A stretch of DNA of 64,000 nucleotides from Hemicordylus capensis (Eukaryota > Chordata > Lepidosauria > Squamata > Cordylidae), in the NCBI RefSeq assembly GCF_027244095.1, contig NC_069671.1:2666001-2730000 (forward strand), read 5' to 3'. The translations under genes were made by a program, and so were the position numbers. This document shows, one piece after another, positions 43,222 through 55,200 of the stretch. Position 1 is the first letter of the stretch. Every line of letters begins with the position of its first letter. The notes under the pieces were generated by a model. That model was not told where the DNA came from. It saw only the letters and a program-made list of their open reading frames with translations, and did no database searches.

Positions 43222-46200
43222 CCGGTTCTTCCACACCAGCGTTGCTACTCCGGCAGTCCTGCTCCGCGTTCACCAGCCCCTGTGTGGCCGGGTCCCCTGT
43301 GCCTCGGCCCGGGAGCCAGAGTCTCTTCTGATAGCCGTTGTAGACGCAGAAGCCCAGGGAGAGGGCGGCCACCACGGCCAGCTCCAGCAGCAAGGCCCCC
43401 ACCGCTGCCGGCCGCATCACGTTCTGCTTCCCACCTGCCGGAGAAAGATCCGAGAGGAGTCGTGTCAGTGGCAGGCCCTTTCTTGTGGGGGGTGTGGGCA
43501 AGCCTTCAGGGTCCGCGAATCTACGGTTTCACTAGCAGCCCCAAGTTCTACCCACTGAGCAAGCGCAGTTTTGGGGGCTGGGGCAGAGCCTGTTCTCCAT
43601 TGCAGTTTTACTCAGCCTTTTAAGCAACCAGCATGGTATAGTGGTGAGAGTATCGGACTAGGGCCAGAGGGACCCGAGTTCAAATCCCTACAACCAGGGA
43701 TTCAGGGCGGTAGCCATGAAACTCAGTGGGCGACTCTGGGCCAGCCATTTCTCCCCCTATGGCCATCTGGAGGAACTCCCCCCCTCCCCAAGTCAGTCCC
43801 ATTAAGTTCAGATGAGCCTTTGCCCCTGCCCCCACCCCCACCCCCCTGAAGAGTCCTGCAGATGCCTCATGTTCCCCTCTCAGCCTAACCCACCTCACAG
43901 GGTTGTTGTGAGGATAAACATAACAGATGTACACTGCTTTGGATTTCATGGAGGAACAACAGGATAGAGATGTAAAAATCAAAATATCCCCTGAATTCTG
44001 GAAGGGTGCAGTGGGTTTTATAGGTCCAGACACTTGTGCCGTATGTTGGAGGGCTGCATCTTTAGGGCTGCAATATGGCAGATGTCTTCTCTAGGGCGAG
44101 TAGAACACTCTAGGTGCACAACTTTAATGTGTGCCGAAGCAAGGAGGGAATAAACCCAGCCCTGCCTTGAAGCACAGGATGCCATGTTTCCCTGGGAAAT
44201 AGTCCATTAATTAGCCTGCCATTGTTTTTGAGAGAAGGGGCAAAATAAGATCAGGCCCAAGGCTGGTCTAACCCAGCACCTTTCCCCCCCAGACACCTCT
44301 GAAGCCCACAGGCAAGACATGCCCTTTCTCCTGCAATTGGGATTCAGGGGTGTAAGGGCACTAGAGTATTCGTAGCTTTATTTTCAGCCCCCTTCCTAAT
44401 GATCCCTAGCATGGAATAGAGGATAGATCCGTTCCAGCCAGCAATGGCTAGCAGGCAACACACACACCCCACCCCCAGATCACTAAGGGAGGACAGCTGG
44501 TCTTGTGGTCGCCAGCAGGACTTGTCCCCTTAGCTAAGCAGGGTCTGCCCTGGTTGCATATGAATGGGAGACTACAAGTGTGAGCCCTGTTAAGATACGC
44601 CCCTCAGGGGATGGAGCTAGTCTGGGAAGAGCATCTAGGCTCCAAATTCTTTCTCTGGCAACATCTCCAAGATCGAGCTGAGGGAGGTTCCTGCCTGCAA
44701 CCTTGGAGAAGCCGCTGCCAGTCTGTGTAGACAATAGTGAGCTAGATGGACCACACCCCATTGACCCTAGGCTAGTAGATTACATGCACCACACATTTGA
44801 GCAACGATGGCTGTTTGTACCCTGTAAGCCTTCCACTGGAACCACCTGAGTATACATGGACATGTTTCCATCCAAGTTACTCTAGAACCGGCCACTAGAA
44901 TGTCACGGAGGTCTGAGCAAAAGGCAACCAGCCAAGTAGAAAGAATGCACTTTTTACTGTTGAGGAACACCAAGGTGAGGGAAGGCAGAAGGTTTTACTA
45001 CAGTGAGTACACCTGCATGTCGTCAGGAACCTATGCAGGTCACCTAGACTGCAAATCTGCTTGTGGAGGAGAGCTGGTCTTGTGGTAGGCAAGCATGAGT
45101 TGTCCCCTTTGCTTAACACGGTCTGCCCTGGTTTGCATTTGGATGGGAGACTACATGTGAGCCCCGTAAGATATTCCCCTTCAGGGGATGGATCTGCTCT
45201 GGGAAGAGCATCAACATGCAGAAAGTTCCAAGTTCCCTCCCTGGCAGCATCTCCAAAATAGGGCTAAGAGAGAGTCCTGCCTGCAACCTTGGAGAAGCCA
45301 CTGCTGGTCTATGTAGACAATACTGAGCTAAATGGACCAATGGTCAGACTCAGTAGACGGCAGCGTCTTATTTTACCCATTCCTCCCCAGCTGCCAAGAG
45401 GGATTGCTCATCTTACCTTTGTGACTCCGGACGGCCAGGGAGCTGTTAGAGTCCCACTCATAGCTGCCTGCATTTGGAGCAGATTTCTGGATCTTCAGGT
45501 GGCCCACCACCACGTTATAACGCGGCCCCCCTTCTGCAGAATAGCCTGCAGAAAAGCAAGAAGATCATATTAAGGCCAAAGCCTAGGGGACCAGTTCTTG
45601 GGTGGGGCATAAACCGTGCCAGAAGAGAGCATTGCCAACTCCTCTTTCTATCTCATACTGCATGCTCAAAGTACAACTCAGGGGTGTAAGCAAGGAATGA
45701 GAGCCTTCACGCAATGAAAACTGTATTCCCTCCGGGTTTGAGAGCTGTGTGTGACCAAGAGCCAGGAACCCCCTACGCTATTCAAGTCCCCTGCTAACTG
45801 AGCAAAGTGGCCCATTTGAAAAGTGGCCATTCTATTTAGCAGTGGTCCCTCTTCAGGCCAGCATAGCATCCCGCTAGTGGATGTAGCTGGGGTCTACCTG
45901 GTATCTCTTTTCGGACGGTGAGCCCCACGGGGCAGAGAACCACCTTCTCCTTGCTTTCTCCCATGGAAACAACTGTGGGAACTTTTGTTGAGGAGTGAGC
46001 AGCTGCCTGCTCCATAGACAGATGAGTGCCCCCTCTCAGGCAAAGATCAGCCTCATTCAGTGCCCCCCAGTCACTGGGCCAAGGACAGACACCTCATTAA
46101 AGGGCACCTTCTTAAAACGGTCTCTCTCCTGTTGAGCAGGGGGAGAGCAAATGTTGGAGGTGGAGTTCCGGGCATTGACCTTTTGCACCAACGATCCAAA

Positions 46201-49200
46201 TGACCACTAGGGGTCATCACAGGGATAGTGAGTAAGGGGCACTTTCCAGGCTAGCTGCTCAACAGCAGCGAAATGCCTCAGTTCCGGCAAGTCACATTCG
46301 AAACGTAAGCAGCAGGGGGAGCAGTCTCGTGGAAACAACCCGGAAAACAGCAACTTTTACACCAGATACGACGTCCTAGCTCTATATTGCAGCAATTAGT
46401 TTTGAAACAAGGCATCGGAAATGTGAACGGCACCCTGCTGTCTGTGTAGGGACTGTGGTATCACGATGCAGGAAGTGTGGAAGCCCACTTCCGAGATACG
46501 TCCTGATCACGTAGCAGGGTGTAATCTGGAAAGCACCACGGCCTCCCTAGCTGTCCCTACTCTATGACCCCTGATATGACTCTTCAAGTATTTCCTGTTG
46601 AGCCTCACAATCCTTCCTTTCCTCCTAGAGAGCAGATGGAAACATCTCTCTCCCTCCTTATTTATTCATTATGGAGTCCTTTAGATTAGGGTTAGGTCTT
46701 TCCTATCCAAGTGTACTTCACCAATAAATACTTAGTATTAAGGACTACAAGAATCTCCGTATCTTTTCTCTAAATAGCTGCAACCTCTAAACCAGGGATT
46801 CTCAACGTTGGGTCCCCAAATGTAATTGGACTTCAGCTCCCATAATCCCCAACCAAAGGCCATTGAGGCTGGGAATTATGGGGGTTAAAGTCCAATAACA
46901 TCTGGGGACCCAATGCTGAGAATCCCCGCTCTAAACCATCCTCTGCTACCTACTCTATAACTGGAGTGTGTGCTCTCTTCCCTAGTGCTCTGCTGTTTAC
47001 CTACTGAGGTTCAAACTAACAAGCAGCACCCCTCCTGGGGCTCTTACTGTTGTCCATCTTTAAAATTCTAGATTATGAGCCTCTTGGGAACAGGGAACCA
47101 TCTTATTACTTGTCTATGTAAACTGCTGTCCAAGGTACTGCATTCCAAAACTGTCCACTTGGCTTTCGAGTTGCAGCAACAGTGGGGCCTGTGTGACCAT
47201 GTTAAGTTGCTGCCCTCTGTGATCACCGGAGGACTTCGATGCCATCGAGGGGGGTGGGAAGAAGAGATACCTGGCAGGTCTCTCCTGGGGCGGGAGCCAG
47301 CTCCATGGCACACAGAGTCACAGCAGCTGCACAGAGCACTCGAGGGATCATCTAGGAGCTGCCATCTGGGAGGGGAGAAGAGAGATTTGACAGCCAGCGG
47401 TTCCAGACAGCATTAACAGGCATGTTGACATCGTTCAGCAGGTGGCACCATAGGAAGCTGATAGATACCGAGTCAGACCATTGGTCTATCTAGCTCAGTA
47501 TTGTCTGCACAGACTAGCAGCGGCTTCTCCAAGGTTGCAGGCAGGAGTCTCTCTCTCAGCCCTGTCTTGGAGATGCTGCCAGGGAGGGAACTGGGAACCT
47601 TCTAATGCCCCATCTCCTAAGGGGAATATCTTGCAGAGCTCACATGTAGTCTCAAGAGATTAAAGAGCAGAACTCGACCCAAGCAGATCAAGAATGATGG
47701 ATCTCAAGCTGCAAAAGGCAGTCCAAGTAGCTTTTGGGAAGTAGAGCCAGATGTCCCCAGGCCTGGCCTCCAGATGTTGGACCACCAATATGCCACCATC
47801 CTCAAGCACAGTGGCCAATAGTCGGGGATTGTGGAGTTATGACTACAACTCCAACAGAACATAAGAACAGCCCTGCTGGATCAGGCCCAAGAAGGCCCAT
47901 CTAGTCCAGCATCCTGTTTCACACAATGGCCCACCAAGATGCCTCTAGGAAGCCCCACAGGCAAGAGGTCTGTGCATGCCCTCTCTCCTGCTGCTCCTGC
48001 TCCCCTGCAACTGGGATTGAGAGGCATCCTGCCTCTGAGGCTGGAGGTGGCCCACAGCCCTCTGACTAGTAGCCCTTGATAGACCTCTCCTCCATGGAGT
48101 TCTCCAAACCCCTCTTAAAGCCATCCAGGTTGTTGGCTGTCACCACATCTTGTGGCAGAGAATTCCACAAGTTGATTATACGTTGTATGAAAAAGTACTT
48201 CCTTTTGTCAGTCCTGCATTTCTTGGCAGTCCATTTCATGGGATGGCCTCTGGTTCTAGTGTTATGTGAGAGGGAGAAACATTTCTCTGTCCTCTTTCTC
48301 CACCCCATACATGATTCTAGAGACCTCTATCATGTCTCCCTGCAGTCTTTTTTTTTTCTGAACTAAAAAGCCCCAAGTGTAGTAGTCTTGCCTTATTATT
48401 AGTCCAACACGTCCAGGGAGTTTTTCCACACAGGGCTTTAAAAACGCTTTAGCTTGTATCTCCTCTGCCTTGCCAAGGGGGAATGGAGGGGGTACGTTCA
48501 CATACTGGGCAGATTTACCCCAAAGTCCGCACGATCTATCAGGGAGCACTTCAGACATGATGCAGGTTTTTCATTGTGCTTTAGAGTGTAGCCCAGTTTA
48601 TATCCAGGGCAAAAAGAAAAATCAAGTCTACTTTTTTATGTTGGACGTTTGGGACAACTTTGAGTTTGCAGCAGAGCCTGCTGTGTGGAACAACTTCCCA
48701 GAGGGCCAGAGTTGGGTAGCACTATTCTAGAAGGTGCCAGCCAAAATTGGCCTTCAAGCCACTGGGAGGGGACCCCTCCCCATGTTCCTAGGAACTGGCC
48801 CTTCTCGGTTGAGGCTGGGAACCAGTGGCCACCTCTTTTTCCCTCTCTTCTGCCAGGGGGCCTTTCCCACAATAGCCCTTACCTTTGGGTCTCCCTGAGG
48901 AATGAACAGGCCTTCTTCGTGGGGTCAGTGCGTACGTTCGGGTCCCAGACTAGAACCCAGCAGTGAAGATAGATCTGGAAGAAGAAAGAATTGCTCACCT
49001 GCAGCAAGATCGACAGCCGGGTGGGCAACTCAAATGCCCCAGTGAACCAGAAGCAACTGTGACTTTATTTATTTATTAATAAACCGCCCCATCCAGAGGT
49101 TCAGAGGCACCTTTTACTGTGGTGATTCTCTTTATTTAGCAGCAGGAGAGTAACTGGCCCTATCCACCCCCAGCACAGGACCTCCAGTGACTGTTGCTGG

Positions 49201-52200
49201 TGTCTATCTTGTGTTACTTTTTCAATTGTGAGCCCTTTGGGGACAGGGATCCATCTTATTTATTTGTTATTTCTCTGTGTAAACCGCCCTGAGCCATTTT
49301 TGAGAAGGGCGGTATAGAAATCAAATCAAATCAAATCAAAAATCAATAAAAACACACAATTGAAAACATGGTGCTAAACACAATATAAAAACCATTCAAA
49401 CACAATTAAAACACTTGTAGAAAAACGACGACACTTTACAAGCCCTGGAAGGCCAGGCCAGACTTGGCAAGGCAGGGACTGTTTGCAGCTTATTAATACA
49501 TTAACAATTTTAATGAGAGCAATTCTTAGCTATTTGTGGAGGTTTCCCTGCCCATCAAGGGGCCCACACTTTTAATCAAGGACAGTGGCCAGAAGATAGA
49601 CCCCGTCTCTGCTCAGGCAGTGGGGGTCCCAGAGGGCACAACAGCCCCCAAGTAGGGTTTAACTTACGTCTGTGTCGACCCCAACAAATCCAAAGGCCTG
49701 CAGAGAAAGTCGGAGGGTTTCAGGAGTTTGCCTAGGGAGGAACTGGGAATTGGAGACTTTGCCATCCACAAAGCACCTGCCAAGAAGAATCCCAGGTATA
49801 CAAAGACATCAGAGGAGAGAGACAAAACGAACCCTTGGAAAAGGCTACAGGTGGCATCTCTTTATATACATGGGTTAAAAATGTCCAGGCTAGGGGGTAG
49901 CCATCTTGCTAGTAGATTATTCTAGCAACAGAATATTTATCCCAAGATCGGCCCTAGAGTTTGATTCCGGCACTCCCCCAGTGAAGAACTGCAGAAATGC
50001 ATTTTCATTTCGGCTTTAACCTGAGCTGCAGGAGGTTGAATGACGAGCTTCCCTTTAAGGGAAACTGAGCCCTCTTGAGCCCCTCCGCCCTCCTGGAAGG
50101 CATTTCTGACTTCAGGGCTTTCCCCAATCAAACCCTTGAGTGGCCAGTGTCTCTTAAAAATCCCTCCCAGCACTGAGAAAAGCAGGGCACTGTGCAGAGG
50201 TCAGCTTAGTGGGGGGGAAATTCTCACACTGAAGATCTTTTGGCCAAAGCTGCTGGAAAAATTGTGATCATCACTGGAAATAGGAAGCTGCCATATACTG
50301 AGTCAGACCATTGGTCTATCCAGCTCAGTATTGTCTGCACAGACTGGCAGCGGCTTCTCCAAGGTTGCAGGCAGGAATCTCTCTCAGCGCTATATACAGA
50401 GCATGTACATACAAACATGACATTTTATAGGACTCCGGTTCACAGCAACCTTAAGTCAGACCCACAAGAATGGACTTCTACCATGTGTTTTTGGTCACTA
50501 AGGAAATTTACCCGACCGCAGCCGCAAAGGACAGATCTCAGAAACCTCCAGGATATCGTTACCCATGGTTTGTGATAATGCTGTAATTCCTGGGCGATGT
50601 GTTCAGCTCTGGAGTGGTGGCAGCTACGCATTCATCCACAAAGACCTGCAGAGGCTGGTGGAAGGCTCTCTGTACGGCAAGTTCTATGTAGATCTGAGAG
50701 CCCAGGAGGAAGATGGTGGAGTCCAAAGGCCTGCTAAAGTCCTCTGCAGAGGAGACCAAAGTTAATCCTCCATTTGAGACATGAGTAGACCAAGAAAGAG
50801 AATTGCTCTTCCGTGTACCTCTGAGCACGACAGCACATGCAAGGGCAGGGGGTCCTAAGCTTGAGTCCCCAGGTGTTTGACTACAGCTCCCATCATCCCC
50901 TGCCAGCATGGCTGGGGATGATGGGAACTGTAGTCCAGCATCCGGGGACTCTTTAGGAACCCCTGCTCTAGGGTGAGGATCAAGGTGGGTCAGTTCCTGT
51001 CTTGCTTTGTCCACTGATGAATGGCCAGTTGACTCAACATCCCTTTACAGTTAAGGCATCGCAGCATCAAGAGGGCATAACTCTGCATCCAGCAGAAGAC
51101 AAGGAGTGCCTTACTGAACTGGGGCAAGCCCAGCACATTTCCCCCCACAGGGGCCTGCCAGAGGTGCCTGAGAAGCCCAAGCAGGGCTTGAAGAAAGTAG
51201 ATCTCACTCATTGCCCTCCCCAATACCGGCTATTCCAAGGTAGCCTACCATGAACCTGGAATCTGTATAATTGCCAGCCCTCGCCTCCATGATTTGTCTC
51301 ATCTGGGGTAGGCAATGTTGGCTCTCCATCAGTTAGGAACAGAGGATGCTGCCTCATACAGAGTCAGGCCATTGGTCCATCTCACTCAGTATGGTCTACA
51401 CTGACTGGCAGCCATCTTTCCCAGACAGCAGGCTTTACTGCAAGTCCAAATTGGCCCAAGAACTCCGATGCAAAGTGGGTTGTTGTTGTTTTTTTACCTT
51501 GGACATAATCGGGCTATGTCCCAATGCCTAATGAAGAACCCAAACTGTGTGTGAAGCGCTCTCTGAAATATTGTATGGACTTCAGGGTAAATCTGGCCGG
51601 TGTGAACGCACACCCCACCCTCCTAAAGTAAAGCTGTGGTCACATCGCTGTCTGAAAAAGCTCCCAGGCCCCCCATTCCCAAGGGGGAATCTCTTGCAGC
51701 AGACAGCACTCACAGGTAGTCTCCCATCCAAATGCAAACTAGGGCAGACCCTGCTTAGCAGAGGGGACAATTCATGTTCTCTACCACGAGACCACCTCTC
51801 CTCCCTTCGCTTTAGCCTGAATGGAAAAATTGAACCCTGATCACAAGAGACAACTGCCTGTTCATATTCTGTCATCTGGCTCCACACTTCCATGTTTTAA
51901 TTTTTAATACAAAAAAGGATTTAGACTGTCCCCCCAGCATGTTCTAGTGGAAATGTTAGTTCCTTCAGCTAGTTTCAGTGCCAGGATTGTTCATGCAAAG
52001 TTTGGTATCTATCAGTAACCCGGAAGCATGACATTTCTCACACACAACAAAGTCTTCCAAATATATCATAGATTTCCGGGGCTCAAGTAATCAGGGTACC
52101 CACCCCTCACTTCACTGCAGGAGCCAGACGCTGCTTACCATTCATCAGGGTCACAGTGAACATTGGCGCACTTGAAGCAGAGAGCTGGCCACTGGTAGAC

Positions 52201-55200
52201 GAGACAGGTGCAGCAGGAGTGGAGCGCTGCGCCCTAGAAGACAGAGTCAGGCTTCACAACCGGACTTCTAGGCTCCACCTTACCAGGTTTGCTAGTCTGG
52301 GGGTACCTTGACAGGGGCCAGGGCAGTGATCTTCATTGCAAGGCCTGGGAGCCAGCAGCAGCTCCTATCAGCCCCATGGGCATTCCCCCAACTATACTCT
52401 GCCCAAGTCCCCGGGGATGGTGGGGAGGCATCCATTTCCAACACATTCTACGGCACTCTGCCTAGAATCAGTGAGCTCATAGGAAGCTGCCATAGACTGT
52501 CAGACTGTTGGTCCATCGAGCACAGTATTGTCTACACAGACTGGCAGCGGCTTCTCCAAGGTAGCAGGCAGGAGTTTCTCTCAGCCTTATCTTGGAGATG
52601 CTGCCAGGGAGGGAACTGAGAACCTTCTCCATGCAACCAGGCAGGTGCTTACCCCAGAGCGGCCCCATCCCCTAAGGGGAATATCTTACAGTGCTCTCAC
52701 ATGGAGTCTCCCATCCAAATGCAAGCCAGGATGGACCCTGCTTAGTAGAGGGGACAATTCATGCTTGCTACCACAAAGCCTGCTCTCTTGTGCACCAGCG
52801 CTAGCTTGGAAGGCGCACAGAGAACTCTGGGAAGTGTAGTCCTTGTCAGGACCTTCCCTGCAAAAGACTACACTTCCCAGTGTCCCGGGCTTCAAAAATT
52901 GTCAAGGTCATTGGATGATGGGAATTCTAAGATGAAGACATACTTCGAACTCAGCACGTCCCTGAGCCATTGCATAAAGTTTAGCTTCCTCCAAAATGTA
53001 GATGGCCAGTAAACCAAATGCTAGCTCAGACAACTTTCCCCCCTCTTCCATGCTTCAGGTAAGCCACACCATTTTAACAAGCATTGCATGAAGACATATT
53101 TCTGTATTATTAATGGATGCACGTGCCAACATACTTTAGAAGTGTGCTTACAATGCAAGCTTGCACCAGAGATGGGGGGAACATAGGAAGTTGCCTTATA
53201 CCGAGTCAGCTCATTGGTCCATCTAGCTCAGCACACACCAACTTGCAGCAGCTCTCCAAGGTTTCAGGCAGGTGTCTATCCCATCCCCTGCCTGGGATTG
53301 AACCTGGAATCTTCTGCATGCAAAGCAGGTGCTCCTTCACTAAGCTATGGCCCTTTCCCCAGAAGGAGGAAGTGCTTTGACAGCACAGGCATGGGCCAGT
53401 CAGTGCTGCCCATAGCTTACTTCTTTTTGCATCACTGTTTTCTTCCCATCACTCCGCTTTCCCCATCCCAAAAAGGGTCATGTTCCGATGGAGCCCTTGC
53501 AGATCAGTCCCAATGCCTCAAGAATGTTATTTCTATCCTCTTCCAAGAGAGCTTTCCAAGACCCACTAGATGCTTACTCATGAGAAGTGCAGTTTATCCT
53601 CTCCGAGAAAGGGCGGTTGTAGAATCTGCCTCGCCCGGATGGGGGCCTGTAAACCAGGCTGGCCGAGTACTCCACCGTATTGCCAGTGGCCTGCAAGGGT
53701 AAGGTGTGGAAGTCAACTTTAGGGTTCAGCTCCAAGGAACCTCGAGAACCATCATCTTACTTGGAGACAGCAACACCAGCGGCACCTCTACCTCCTGTGC
53801 CATCTTCTGGCTTGGACCAGCTGAGCTGCCCAGACCATCTACTGCTTCTTGGCTACTTCTCTCAACAGGCAAGTTTGCAGACACACGTTCGGTATTCAGA
53901 TCCTGCCACACAGGCTTGCAGTTCAGAACCATCCCCAGGACGTTTTACGCACCGCAGTTTTACCACAAAGTTTTTGCTTTTAGCTCACCTCTCCTCTGGA
54001 ATGGAGGGTGGGAGTGCGCCTATCGGCCAGATTGCCCCCAAAGCCCTCAGCTGCCAGCCCTCTGACCCCAAAATCTTCTACCCCCCCCCCAAGATCTTCA
54101 GCTCTGGTGTGGTTGGGTCTTCCCCCAAATCCAGGCAGGGAGTCCCATTCCCTAACTGGCCCCCCAAGGAAGTGAAGTGCTCAGCGGAGTCCCCTCGAAC
54201 CCAAGCCCAGGATACTCACCAGCCGTGCAAAGCCACACTCCTTCAAGGAGTACTGGAAGTGCAGGAGACTCTGGGGGCTGTTCTCAGAGGAGGGGGGGCA
54301 GTTGCCCAGGTGCAGGGACTGCGGATCAAGTCGGAGGCCGGTGCCCCAGGGGTCTAGCCCGACCACCAGGTGGATGCTTGTCCTGTCGCATTCATAGAAC
54401 ACCGGGTTCACAGGCACTGAAGGAGAAGAACATCAGAGCTGCTGAAAGCCTAAGGGGACTGCAGACTCTCTCGATTTTATCTACTTCAACAAGGATATCC
54501 GCGAATCTCTCATGACTCCTTTGCTTTGTAAATTTCCCAGTCGGCAGGAGCAATTTTATTGTTCCTTGTTGCTTTCGGACTCAGAGTGTTTAATTACATC
54601 TAATGTGGCTAAACTCTGTGCTGCTGCCATAAATATACGTCACCGGATGGTTAATAAGGATATTTTACTGTTTTAAGTTTTTATTATCACTATGTTTTCC
54701 ATTTTGTCAAAATTTTCTAACTAATTCTAATTTCAGCCTGTTTTAATTATATACACTCAGTTTATTGTTATATAACTGTAATCTTTCTCTTCTGTTTTGG
54801 CTTGTGGCTGTAACATTAAAGAACTTGGACTATTTACTTCAAATATTTGTACCTCACCCCTCCAGCACACTGCTGCTCAGGGCAGCTCGAAGGTCAGTAA
54901 AACCAACACGCTATAAATGTACAAAAACTGATAGGATACAGACAAATCTCAGTTAAACCCAAAATCTAAAGTGTTTAAAATGTTTACAACCCACCAGACA
55001 CCTGGTTCCAGCTCAAATATTTATCCGTTTATCCGACATATTTGTATACCAAAAGAATATACAAATATCTGTCACTGTAAACCGTCTCTGGGTGCTTTAC
55101 AAGAAAATACAAATGAAAAGGTTGACACATTACGATAATTTAACATTTAACACAATATCAAACACTATTAAAACTGGCAAACTATTAAGATATGGATGTC

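Noticed and set aside
43066-43623. 185- and 145-codon frames on +
   Set aside because: They are antisense to the TM exon of the ZP3-like gene, in a C-rich region.
53680-54357. 225-codon open frame on +
   Set aside because: It is antisense to ZP3-like exons 2 and 3, which have conserved cysteines and splice sites on -.
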